NCBI GenBank assembly: GCA_018432565.1
Contig: JAHDSS010000391.1
Location: forward strand, 1 to 8,607
Source: Kiritimatiellia bacterium
GTDB taxonomy: Bacteria > Verrucomicrobiota > Kiritimatiellia > CAIQIC01 > Lenti-01
Reading direction: 5' to 3'
Length of the DNA stretch: 8,607 nt
Shown: positions 1-5,591 of the stretch, piece by piece
How positions within the stretch are numbered: the first letter of the stretch is position 1
Layout of the letters: the number at the start of each line of letters is the position of its first letter
Made by a program: the position numbers and the translations under genes
The notes under the pieces: model-generated
Told to the model about the DNA's origin: nothing
What the model saw: only the letters and a program-made list of their open reading frames with translations
Databases searched by the model: none

Positions 1-141
1 CGGGGCGACCGGAACGGCAACCGCGGCGGGCAGAAGTCGTCTTCCAACGGCGGCGGGGATTCCGCCCCGGCGGCGGAGCCGGCCTCCGGCGGCGGCGAGG
101 ACAACAGCGCCGTGCGCAATCTGATTGACCTGGTGGAATAA
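1..141 (+). CDS. C-terminal end of an unidentified protein (partial)
   Basis: Reading from base 1 in frame 1 gives 46 codons and a TAA at 139-141; the start lies outside the window. The visible tail is low-complexity and surely disordered. It is Gly/Asn/Ser-rich with basic residues first (RGDRNGNRGGQKSSS), then Ala/Pro/Glu/Gly-rich, and ends in a short hydrophobic-acidic tip, AVRNLIDLVE. Tails of this kind occur on RNA- or DNA-binding proteins, where the tip can act as a partner-docking peptide, but nothing here identifies the family. It lacks the DDIPF-type tip of a standard single-strand-binding protein. A strong intrinsic terminator begins 24 bases after the stop, which supports this being the true end of a transcribed gene. 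The frame is well supported; the function is unknown. Confidence 0.6.
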   Translation, partial: RGDRNGNRGGQKSSSNGGGDSAPAAEPASGGGEDNSAVRNLIDLVE

Positions 142-165
142 TCCGTTTCATCCAGCGATACCACA

Positions 166-195
166 GGCCGGGGCCGTTGCCCCGGCCTTTTCCTT
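166..195 (+). terminator. Rho-independent terminator of the first gene
   Basis: A perfect 9-bp GC stem (GGCCGGGGC at 166-174 with GCCCCGGCC at 179-187) encloses a CGTT loop and is followed by TTTTCCTT. It lies 24 bases after the stop of the plus-strand gene ending at 141, the classical position for an intrinsic terminator. Confidence 0.85.
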
Positions 196-230
196 GCCCG
201 CCGGGGGAGGGTGGAGGCGAATCCGGTCCG

Positions 231-274
231 CCGGGATTTGTCTCGCTTATAATTATAACCGAGACAAATTCCGG
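231..274. repeat. 44-bp inverted repeat with AT-rich palindromic core
   Basis: The left arm 231-245 pairs with the right arm 260-274 over 15 positions, with one G-T wobble; the central part TTTGTCTCG/CGAGACAAA is perfect. Between the arms, 247-258 is itself a perfect palindrome, TTATAATTATAA, a sharp AT island in GC-rich DNA. The element starts 5 bases past the stop of the minus-strand permease gene, between two convergent genes. It has no T-run on the minus side, so it is not a textbook terminator. It may stabilise the 3' end of the permease mRNA, be a protein-binding dyad, or be a dispersed repeat. Confidence 0.6.
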
Positions 275-279
275 GGGGG

Positions 280-1992
280 TTATTTCTCGACGGGGACGAC
301 GATGCCGCGCAGGAGGACGCGCTGGCAGGCGAGAAAGACGGCCAGGGTGGGCAGCGCGGCGATGAGCAGGGAGGCCTGGACGACGCCGGGGCCGGATCGC
401 TGCTGCAACTGGTAGAGCCAGACCATCAGCGTCCACATTTTCGGGTCCTGGCAGATGAGCAGGGCGTACATGAAATTGGCGTAGGCGACGGAAAAGGCCT
501 GCAGGGCGATCACGGAGAGGATGGGGGTGGACAGGCGCATGGTGAGGCGCCAGAACAGGGTCCATTCGCCGGCGCCGTCGAGCTGGGCGGATTCGTAGAG
601 TTCCTGGGGCAGGGAATCGAAGAAGCCCTTGAGGAGGAAGATGGAGTATCCGCTGGCCATGCCGGGCAGGAGGAGGGCGGCGAAGGTGTTGAGCAGGCCG
701 AGTTCGCGCAGCAGAATGAAGACGGGGATCTGGGTGACCATGTGGGGAAAAGCCATGGTCAGCATCAGGAACAGGAGGATCTGGGGCCCGGCAGAGGGCT
801 TGAAGCGGCTGAGGGCGTAGGCGGCGAGGGGATTGACGAGCAGGGCGAGCAGCACGGCCAGCGTGCAGTAGATGGCGGTGTTGAGGATGCCGCGGCCGTG
901 GAACAGCAGATAGTCGAGCACGGTCCGGAAGTTGCGCGTCAGCAGTTCGCGACGGATGTCCGCCTTGTGCTCGCGGAAGAGCGCGGCGTGGTGCGCGAAC
1001 TGGGGCATGGGCGCGGAGCGAGAATTGAGAATGAAGAATGAAGAATTCAGAATGGCGGAATTCTCTTCTGACTCCTGACTCCTGACTCCTGATTCCTGAC
1101 GCTCGGCGAGCCAATCGCGCCAGCGGGTTTCGGGGGTATCGAGCACGCCGCGGGTGCTCCACAGGGGCGAGAGGGTGTTGGCGGTGAAGTCGCGCCATTC
1201 CTCCTGTTCGAGGGGGGGGGCGTTGGAGGGGAAGTCGCGGGGAAGAGGGACTTCGGCGTACGACGCGTACGCGGTGCCGTGCGCGGCGTTGTAGGCGGCG
1301 ATTTCCCGGGAATGGCGGGGCTTGAGGTAGAGTTTCTTGAAGAATCCTTCCGGCGACAGGACGAATCGGCACCAGTCCGGCGCGGTGAGCTTGAAGGCGT
1401 CGAATGCGGCGGCCAGCGGGGTGGCGTCGGGACGCGCGTAGGGGAACAGGTAGGCCGGCGGCTGGACGAACACCGTGTACCACGCGTCGAAATCCGTCCC
1501 CATTGCGGCGTTCAGGGCATCGAGCGATCCGTAGGTGTCCTGCAGATGCCGGCGGAAGCGGCGAAGCTGCGCCGGGAAGGCGCCGGCCTGCGGCGCCCAG
1601 TAGTGGCCGATGGCGATGGCTTCGGGCGGCAGATGCCCGCCGGCCAGGAAGTCGCGCCAGAGCGGAACGAGATTCGCGCCGGGGGCGTCCGGCGGCGGCA
1701 GGGGGATGTCCGAAAACCGGATGTAGTCGGTGTCGAAGGCGATGTTGAGCGCATCCATGGATTCGTTGAAGAGCGCTTCGAGGTGTTTCTGCCAGAGGGC
1801 TTCTTCGGAGACCAGGAAGCGGGGCACGAGGACGTTGTCGCGCAGGTCGGCGATGGATTTGGTGGAGCCGGCGGCCATGAGGCCGAGCGGATAGAGCATG
1901 GCCAGGGCGCCGAGCCCCAGCGCGGCGTAGATCAGCGCGATCAGCAGCCGCGATGCCGGCGAGCGGCGTCCGATGCTGGACAGAATCGGCAT
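280..1992 (-). CDS. MalG-type sugar ABC transporter permease with large extracytoplasmic insert
   Basis: This is a 570-residue inner-membrane subunit of a carbohydrate ABC importer (binding-protein-dependent transport, MalG side). The first transmembrane helix is at about 15-37. The remaining helices lie from about 370 to 565, starting NTAIYCTLAVLLALL. The coupling 'EAA' loop that contacts the ATPase is at about 464-490 (ELYESAQLDGAGEW, then LSTP). The C-terminus is RGIVVPVEK. Ordinary MalG proteins are about 280-300 residues; here residues ~41-365 form a soluble insert between helices 1 and 2. The insert has repeated motifs: DALNIAFDTDYIRFSDIPLP at 80-99, DALNAAMGTDF at 158-168 and AAYNAAHGTAYASYAEVPLP at 232-251, with WRDF/WRDW elements at 112, 266 and 291. 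As I recall, long MalG-like permeases with such inserts occur in Verrucomicrobia relatives. The ATG at 1992 has a good ribosome binding site 9 bases upstream. No partner permease, binding protein or ATPase is in the window, so the substrate is unknown. Two heptanucleotide arrays encode residues ~298-324, an odd in-frame stretch (QESGVRSQESEE, then ILNSSFFILNS) that looks inserted. Confidence 0.88.
   Translation of the reverse strand: MPILSSIGRRSPASRLLIALIYAALGLGALAMLYPLGLMAAGSTKSIADLRDNVLVPRFLVSEEALWQKHLEALFNESMDALNIAFDTDYIRFSDIPLPPPDAPGANLVPLWRDFLAGGHLPPEAIAIGHYWAPQAGAFPAQLRRFRRHLQDTYGSLDALNAAMGTDFDAWYTVFVQPPAYLFPYARPDATPLAAAFDAFKLTAPDWCRFVLSPEGFFKKLYLKPRHSREIAAYNAAHGTAYASYAEVPLPRDFPSNAPPLEQEEWRDFTANTLSPLWSTRGVLDTPETRWRDWLAERQESGVRSQESEENSAILNSSFFILNSRSAPMPQFAHHAALFREHKADIRRELLTRNFRTVLDYLLFHGRGILNTAIYCTLAVLLALLVNPLAAYALSRFKPSAGPQILLFLMLTMAFPHMVTQIPVFILLRELGLLNTFAALLLPGMASGYSIFLLKGFFDSLPQELYESAQLDGAGEWTLFWRLTMRLSTPILSVIALQAFSVAYANFMYALLICQDPKMWTLMVWLYQLQQRSGPGVVQASLLIAALPTLAVFLACQRVLLRGIVVPVEK
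1021..1053 (-). repeat. Heptanucleotide tandem array B inside the permease gene
   Basis: On the minus strand there are 4.7 units of a 7-base repeat, consensus ATTCTTC (units ATTCTGA, ATTCTTC, ATTCTTC, ATTCTCA, ATTCT). It is AT-rich, unlike the surrounding gene, and encodes the ILNSSFFILNS part of the extracytoplasmic insert. Seven is not a multiple of three, so gain or loss of one unit would shift the frame before transmembrane helices 2 onward. Confidence 0.85.
1066..1100 (-). repeat. Heptanucleotide tandem array A inside the permease gene
   Basis: On the minus strand there are exactly five 7-base units: GTCAGGA, ATCAGGA, GTCAGGA, GTCAGGA, GTCAGAA. It is separated from the second array by 12 bases (1054-1065) and encodes the QESGVRSQESE stretch. 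From memory, GGAGTCA-type heptamers resemble short tandemly repeated sequences usually seen between genes (described in cyanobacteria), which makes a coding location noteworthy. Confidence 0.88.
1212..1220. repeat. G9 homopolymer (C9 on the coding strand) in the permease gene
   Basis: Nine consecutive G lie within the permease reading frame and encode the Ala-Pro-Pro-Leu part of the insert. Tracts of this length are slippage-prone in replication and sequencing. The present length keeps the frame open through to the conserved C-terminus. Confidence 0.8.
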
Positions 1993-2001
1993 GGATCAAG
2001 G

Positions 2002-2017
2002 CCTCCCCGCTGCGGGG
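2002..2017 (-). promoter_or_regulatory. Permease ribosome binding site partly covered by a GC dyad
   Basis: On the minus strand GGGGAGG (bases 2008 to 2002) lies 9 bases before the ATG at 1992 and decides this start. The dyad CCCCGC-A-GCGGGG (2017 to 2005) includes the four leading G of this site, leaving AGG free. Pairing could reduce access to the site; this is inferred from sequence only. Confidence 0.6.
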
Positions 2018-2033
2018 AATCGCGGCTCGCATT

Positions 2034-2052
2034 TTTTCCACGCCGTGGAAAA
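2034..2052. repeat. TTTTCCAC-N3-GTGGAAAA dyad, copy 1
   Basis: A perfect 8-bp inverted repeat with spacer GCC. A second copy with the same arms lies at 2077-2095, centre to centre 43 bp. It lies about 40-60 bases upstream of the permease start. It could be an operator pair or a short dispersed hairpin. Confidence 0.75.
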
Positions 2053-2068
2053 TCCTGCTGAAGCAGGA
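2053..2068 (-). terminator. Short hairpin with T4, weak terminator candidate
   Basis: The inverted repeat TCCTGCT/AGCAGGA has a 2-base loop and is followed on the minus strand by TTTTCC. It abuts the first TTTTCCAC dyad and sits between the two copies. It may end transcripts arriving from the helicase gene, but the T-run is short and the hairpin could equally be a spacer element of the dyad pair. Confidence 0.35.
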
Positions 2069-2076
2069 CAGGCTTT

Positions 2077-2095
2077 TTTTCCACAGTGTGGAAAA
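2077..2095. repeat. TTTTCCAC-N3-GTGGAAAA dyad, copy 2
   Basis: Identical arms to the copy at 2034-2052, with spacer AGT. The 5' arm lies at the end of a run of seven T (2074-2080). Two identical dyads with different spacers imply that the arms, not the centre, are conserved. Confidence 0.75.
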
Positions 2096-2111
2096 GTGTT
2101 TGTCCGGGACC

Positions 2112-2132
2112 CCCGCGGTCTTGCGCCGCGGG
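2112..2132. repeat. GC hairpin CCCGCGG/CCGCGGG
   Basis: A perfect 7-bp stem with a 7-base loop (TCTTGCG). There is no T-run on either side, so it is not a standard terminator. It is one of the consecutive hairpins between the helicase and permease genes. Confidence 0.55.
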
Positions 2133-2170
2133 TGAAGAAGGCTGGCTGCGGGTGTGCCGTCGGCCACCGA

Positions 2171-2278
2171 ACTGATTCACCCACCCCGCAAGGGGGTGGG
2201 GGTCTTACTGATTTGCCCACCCCGCAAGGGGGTGGGGGTCTTACTGATTTACCCGCCCCGCAAGGGGGTGGGGGTCTT
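2171..2278. repeat. Three tandem 36-bp hairpin-forming units
   Basis: The units 2171-2206, 2207-2242 and 2243-2278 abut without spacers. Each reads ACTGATT, two variable bases, then a stem CCCACCCC (CCCGCCCC in unit 3), a short loop around GCAAG, GGGGTGGG, and GGTCTT. Differences are limited to about three positions per pair. The stems are 8 bp and GC-only in sequence. The array begins 63 bases after the stop of the helicase gene in its direction of transcription. It is probably a REP-like array that can block readthrough or protect the 3' end. The absence of spacers rules out a CRISPR array. Confidence 0.88.
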
Positions 2279-2341
2279 AGGACATTGCAATTCATCGGCC
2301 GCATCCTAGCAAAGGCGGCGGAGCGGGGGAAGGGCGGGCGC

Positions 2342-4459
2342 TCAGGCGTATTGGCGGACGAGGTCGAGGAGGGCGTCGCCGTATCGGGCGAGTTTTTTGG
2401 GGCCGATGCCGTGGATGCCGGAGAGTTTGGCCTGGGTTTTGGGGGCGGCGGCGGCGAGGGCGTAGAGGGTTTTCTGGGAGAAGAGGTGGTAGGCGGGGAC
2501 GCCTTGGGCGGCGGCTTGTTCGGCGCGCCAGGCGCGGAGGGCCTCGAAGAGTTCGGGGCGGGCGGGGGCGCTGGTGGTGTCGATGGCGTCGGCGGGCGTC
2601 TTGCCTTTGCGGCGGGCTTTGCTGCCGCGGGCGGCGGGGGGCACGTCGAGGGCCGCCGCGGAACGGGCGGCCAGGAGGGCCTGGACGTGAAAGCCGTCGG
2701 CGCAGGCGCGGATGCCGGCGAGTTTGATGCGCGCCTCGGTGGCGGCCTTTTCCCGGGCGTTGAGAAGCTGCCGGCGCAGGGCCTGGTTGTCGAGATCGAG
2801 ATCGGCATCGGCCAGGGGCTCGAGGAGGCCGTGCAGGAGGCGGTCTTCGAAGTAGCCGGCGGCTTTTTGAAGGCGTTCGCGGAGGGCGGGATGGGTTTCG
2901 GCGTCGGGATGGCCGGCGAGGAGGCGGTCGATCTGGGCCAGGAATTTTTCGCCGACGGCGAGGAGGTCGTCGCGGGCGGTGTCGTGCAGGCGGCCGAAAA
3001 GTTCGACGAGGCCGGGGAGAAGGCTGGTCTGGTGGAGGTCGGCGAGTTCCAGCAGGGCGTTGAGGTGGTAGCGCAGGCGGTGGAAGCTGAACAGGTCGGC
3101 CAGGAGTTCGCGCTGGTAGGTCAGGCGGTCGGTTTCGAGGCGGTCGTTGTCGGGATGGCGGCCGGCCATGTGGCGGACATAGTCGGCGACGGCGGGATCG
3201 GCGATGATGCTGCGCGGGCGAAGGGGGGTGCGCAGGACGAGGCCGTCGAGAGTCTTGCAGCGGGAGAGGGCGACATAGACCTGCCCGTGGGCGAAGGAGG
3301 CGTCGGCCTCGATGATGGCGCGCTCGAACGTGAGCCCCTGGCTCTTGTGGATGGTGATGGCCCAGGCGAGCTTGAGCGGGATCTGCCGGAAGGTGCCTTC
3401 GACGGTTTCCGCGATCCGGTGGGTGGCGGGATCAATGGCGTATTTGACGTTGTTCCACTCCATGGGCTCGACGGCGATGTCGGCGGGATCGTCGGGGCAG
3501 CGGACGCGGACGGTGGCGCCGTGGAGGGCGGTGACGCGCCCGATCTTGCCGTTGAAAAAGCGCTTGGCGGGGGAGGGGTCGTTTTTGACGAACAGGACCT
3601 GCGCGCCGACCTTGAGTTCGATGTGCGGGTCTACGGGATAGGAGAGTTCGGGAAAGGCGCCGGTGATGTCGGCGTCAAAGCGGACGGCGGGGGCGTCGAG
3701 GGCGCGGAGCTTGGCCTCGTTCAGCCGCTCGGCCTGCCGGTTGTGGGTGCACAGGGTGATGTAGCCTTCGGCGTCGGCGGGGGAGAAATCCGGAAGGTGG
3801 CGCCGGTTGAGTTCGTCGAGGGCGGCAGGGGTGAGGCAATTGTCGCGCACCAGGTTGAGGAGGTCGAGGAAGCGCCCGTCCTGCTGGCGGTAGACGCGGG
3901 TGAGCTCGATGCAGGCGTAGTCGGTTTCGCGCAGGGCGCGGCTGCCGAAGAAGTAGGGCGTGTCGTAGAGGTCTTTCAGGAGTTCCCATTCGCTGTCCTT
4001 CACGACGGGCGAGAGCTGCTGGAGGTCGCCGATCATCAGGAGCTGGACGCCGCCGAACGGCTTGCGGCGGTCGCGGAAGCGGCGCAGAACGCCGTCCACG
4101 GCGTCGAGCAGGTCAGCGCGCACCATGCTGATTTCATCAATGACGAGCAGGTCCATGCCGCGGATCATGGCGATTTTGTCGCGGGAGAAGCGGAAACGCG
4201 GCTGCTCGCTGTCGCGGCCGGCGAGCGGCCCGAACGGGAGCTGGAAGAACGAGTGGAGCGTGACGCCGCCGGCGTTGATGGCGGCCACGCCGGTGGGCGC
4301 GACGACGACCATCTGCTTGGGCAGGCGTTCCTTCAGCGAGCGCAGGAAGGTGGTCTTGCCCGTGCCCGCCTTGCCGGTCAGGAACAGGTGCCGGCCGGTG
4401 TGCCGCACGTGGTCGAAGGCCAGGTCCAGCGCGGGATTGAATGACTCGTTTGCCGGCAT
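2342..4459 (-). CDS. Pif1/RecD-like superfamily 1B DNA helicase with C-terminal HRDC domain
   Basis: This is a 705-residue cytoplasmic ATP-dependent 5'-3' helicase of the Pif1-like group. The motifs occur in order: Walker A GKAGTGKTT at 29-37, motif Ia APTGVAAINAGGVTLHSFF at 54-72, Walker B LLVIDEIS at 104-111, motif III GDLQQLSPV at 144-152, TRVYRQ at 187-192, the 2B/SH3-proximal KVGAQVLFVKND at about 283-294, motif V WAITIHKSQGLTFE at 366-379, and motif VI YVALSRC at 395-401. All catalytic residues are present. Residues ~430-630 are helical and match no family I can name. Residues ~636-702 look like an HRDC nucleic-acid-binding domain (LFSQKTL, then LSGIHGIGPKKLARYGDALL). A basic linker, RGSKARRKGK, lies before it. 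The ATG at 4459 has only a weak GAGG 12 bases upstream. Family members unwind forked, R-loop or G-quadruplex DNA; which applies here cannot be told. It is transcribed toward the permease but separated by the hairpin region. The transposon end lies 58 bases upstream of its start. Confidence 0.92.
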   Translation of the reverse strand: MPANESFNPALDLAFDHVRHTGRHLFLTGKAGTGKTTFLRSLKERLPKQMVVVAPTGVAAINAGGVTLHSFFQLPFGPLAGRDSEQPRFRFSRDKIAMIRGMDLLVIDEISMVRADLLDAVDGVLRRFRDRRKPFGGVQLLMIGDLQQLSPVVKDSEWELLKDLYDTPYFFGSRALRETDYACIELTRVYRQQDGRFLDLLNLVRDNCLTPAALDELNRRHLPDFSPADAEGYITLCTHNRQAERLNEAKLRALDAPAVRFDADITGAFPELSYPVDPHIELKVGAQVLFVKNDPSPAKRFFNGKIGRVTALHGATVRVRCPDDPADIAVEPMEWNNVKYAIDPATHRIAETVEGTFRQIPLKLAWAITIHKSQGLTFERAIIEADASFAHGQVYVALSRCKTLDGLVLRTPLRPRSIIADPAVADYVRHMAGRHPDNDRLETDRLTYQRELLADLFSFHRLRYHLNALLELADLHQTSLLPGLVELFGRLHDTARDDLLAVGEKFLAQIDRLLAGHPDAETHPALRERLQKAAGYFEDRLLHGLLEPLADADLDLDNQALRRQLLNAREKAATEARIKLAGIRACADGFHVQALLAARSAAALDVPPAARGSKARRKGKTPADAIDTTSAPARPELFEALRAWRAEQAAAQGVPAYHLFSQKTLYALAAAAPKTQAKLSGIHGIGPKKLARYGDALLDLVRQYA

Positions 4460-4517
4460 GATTCAAGCATGCCTCATCGGCGAAAACATGGCAACCCTGA
4501 ACATTCGTTCATGCAAA

Positions 4518-4543
4518 GGGGTCAGCCCTTGAATCTTGATTCT
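4518..4543 (+). repeat. Left terminal inverted repeat of the transposon
   Basis: 26 bp, identical to the reverse complement of 5552-5577; pairing stops abruptly on both sides. It contains an internal dyad GAATC-TT-GATTC (4531-4542) that could form a small hairpin in single-stranded DNA, the substrate form used by Y1 transposases. Confidence 0.9.
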
Positions 4544-4577
4544 TGACGGCGCCGGCCGGTTTTGATTCCATGGGAGC

Positions 4578-5573
4578 ATGGCCAGAAAACCAAGGGCATT
4601 GGTTGCGGGCGGCATCTACCACGTCACCAGCCGCGGAAACGAGCGGCAGGCCATCTTTCGGGATGACCACGACCGGGTGCGGTTTCTGGAGCGCTTGGCG
4701 GAAAGTGCTTCGACGCATCAGGTGCGGGTCTACCTGTATTGCTTCATGCCGAATCACGTTCATCTGGTGGTGGAAACGCCGCTGGCCAATCTAGACCGCT
4801 TCATGGGCAGCTTGCTTACGGGCTACACCGTCTATTTCAACCACCGCCACGGACGAACGGGGCATTTGATGCAGGGCCGCTACGGCGCGCGGATGGTGGA
4901 AGGCAACGATTACCTGCTGAAGTTGAGCCGCTACGTCCACTTGAATCCCGTGCAAGTGCAGGAATCGCGGGAACTGCCGTGGAAGGAGCGGTTGCGCTTG
5001 TTGCGGATCTATCCCTGGAGCAGCTTTCGGGAGTATGCAGGCCGAAGCGCGCCCGTCGGTTGGCTGGAGACGGGGCCGGTGCTGGTCATGGTTGCGGAAG
5101 GGCGGAAAGCCGGCCGAGCTCAGGCTTATGCCCGCTTCGTGGAAACGGGGCTGGCGAAAACCGACGAGGAATTCGTGCGCCTGATGAAAGAAGGCGGGGT
5201 TGCCATCGGTTCGGATGGATTCGTCGAAAACGCCAAGAATCTGCATGTGCGCAAAGCGGCGGCAACGCTCCGGCGCGAAGACGTGTCGTTTCGCCAAATC
5301 CGCATCCGCAAAAGCGCGGCCGAAGTCGAAACCGCCGTTCGCGAGGCGACGGGCGCGCGCTGGGCGCAATTCGGTGAATACAAGGCGGGGCGGGTGGTGC
5401 GCGGATTCACGGCCTGGGCCTTGCAAAAACATGCGGGACTGACGCAGCGGCAAATCGCCGAACGCTTCGGCGTGGGCACGGGCTCGGCGGTCAGCCGAAT
5501 GGTGGACCGCGCGCTCGGATCGCCCGAGACGGAACGCTGGCGCAAGGCGTTAGAATCAAGATTCAAGGGCTGA
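4578..5573 (+). CDS. Y1 (HUH) transposase, REP-associated tyrosine transposase-like, with C-terminal helix-turn-helix
   Basis: This 331-residue single-strand DNA transposase belongs to the Y1_Tnp family. The N-terminus MARKPRALVAGGIYHVTSRG with NERQAIF is the typical opening. The HUH metal site is H60-V-H62 in FMPNHVHLVVE. The probable catalytic tyrosine is Y119 in LSRYVHLNPV, the position expected for this family. YPWSSF (145-150) follows. Residues ~258-312 resemble a DnaA-C/TrpR-like DNA-binding domain with a helix-turn-helix around GLTQRQIAERFGVG. RAYTs are often shorter, so this is the long form with an added DNA-binding region. No clear ribosome binding site precedes the ATG. The last six codons and the TGA lie inside the right terminal repeat, which forces codons rare for this gene (TCA, AGA). 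All key residues are intact, so the enzyme is probably active. Confidence 0.93.
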   Translation: MARKPRALVAGGIYHVTSRGNERQAIFRDDHDRVRFLERLAESASTHQVRVYLYCFMPNHVHLVVETPLANLDRFMGSLLTGYTVYFNHRHGRTGHLMQGRYGARMVEGNDYLLKLSRYVHLNPVQVQESRELPWKERLRLLRIYPWSSFREYAGRSAPVGWLETGPVLVMVAEGRKAGRAQAYARFVETGLAKTDEEFVRLMKEGGVAIGSDGFVENAKNLHVRKAAATLRREDVSFRQIRIRKSAAEVETAVREATGARWAQFGEYKAGRVVRGFTAWALQKHAGLTQRQIAERFGVGTGSAVSRMVDRALGSPETERWRKALESRFKG

Positions 5574-5577
5574 CCCC
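5552..5577 (+). repeat. Right terminal inverted repeat, overlapping the transposase C-terminus
   Basis: Exact reverse complement of 4518-4543. Codons 326-331 (ESRFKG) and the TGA stop at 5571-5573 are written in this repeat, so DNA-end recognition and protein coding share the same bases. Confidence 0.9.
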
Positions 5578-5591
5578 AAAGGAGGCGGCCA

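Larger units (their letters stand above)
1993..2341. other. 349-bp intergenic stretch packed with dyads
   Basis: I see no gene here. Reading in the direction of the flanking minus-strand genes, the order is: a 62-base unstructured spacer after the helicase stop, three 36-bp hairpin units (2171-2278), a GC hairpin (2112-2132), a TTTTCCAC/GTGGAAAA dyad (2077-2095), a short hairpin followed by T4 (2053-2068), a second TTTTCCAC/GTGGAAAA dyad (2034-2052), and a GC dyad overlapping the permease ribosome binding site (2005-2017). I could not identify a convincing -35/-10 pair for the permease. Plus-strand open frames across this region are shadows. Confidence 0.7.
4518..5577 (+). mobile_element. 1060-bp Y1 (RAYT-like) transposon with 26-bp perfect terminal inverted repeats
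   Basis: The outer ends are GGGGTCAGCCCTTGAATC... at 4518 and its exact reverse complement ending ...GGGCTGACCCC at 5577. The only gene is the HUH/Y1 transposase. Both flanks carry AAA (4515-4517 and 5578-5580), which could be a 3-bp direct repeat or chance. Y1 enzymes normally do not duplicate target sites. Perfect ends and an intact transposase argue for a recent or still-functional insertion. Confidence 0.8.

Noticed and set aside
247..258. Bidirectional promoter from the TATAAT on both strands of the AT-rich core
   Set aside because: There is no suitable -35 at proper spacing on either strand, the site is at the centre of a long inverted repeat, and it lies between convergent genes with no gene start nearby.
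2171..2278. CRISPR array
   Set aside because: The 36-bp units are adjacent with no spacers, there are only three, and no cas genes are present.
1973..4444. An 823-codon plus-strand open frame across the helicase gene
   Set aside because: It is Gly/Glu/Val-rich low-complexity sequence, antisense to a helicase with every conserved motif. It starts inside the permease gene and includes the hairpin repeats.
4515..5580. AAA target-site duplication flanking the transposon
   Set aside because: Three identical bases are too few to be meaningful, and Y1 transposases generally insert without duplication.
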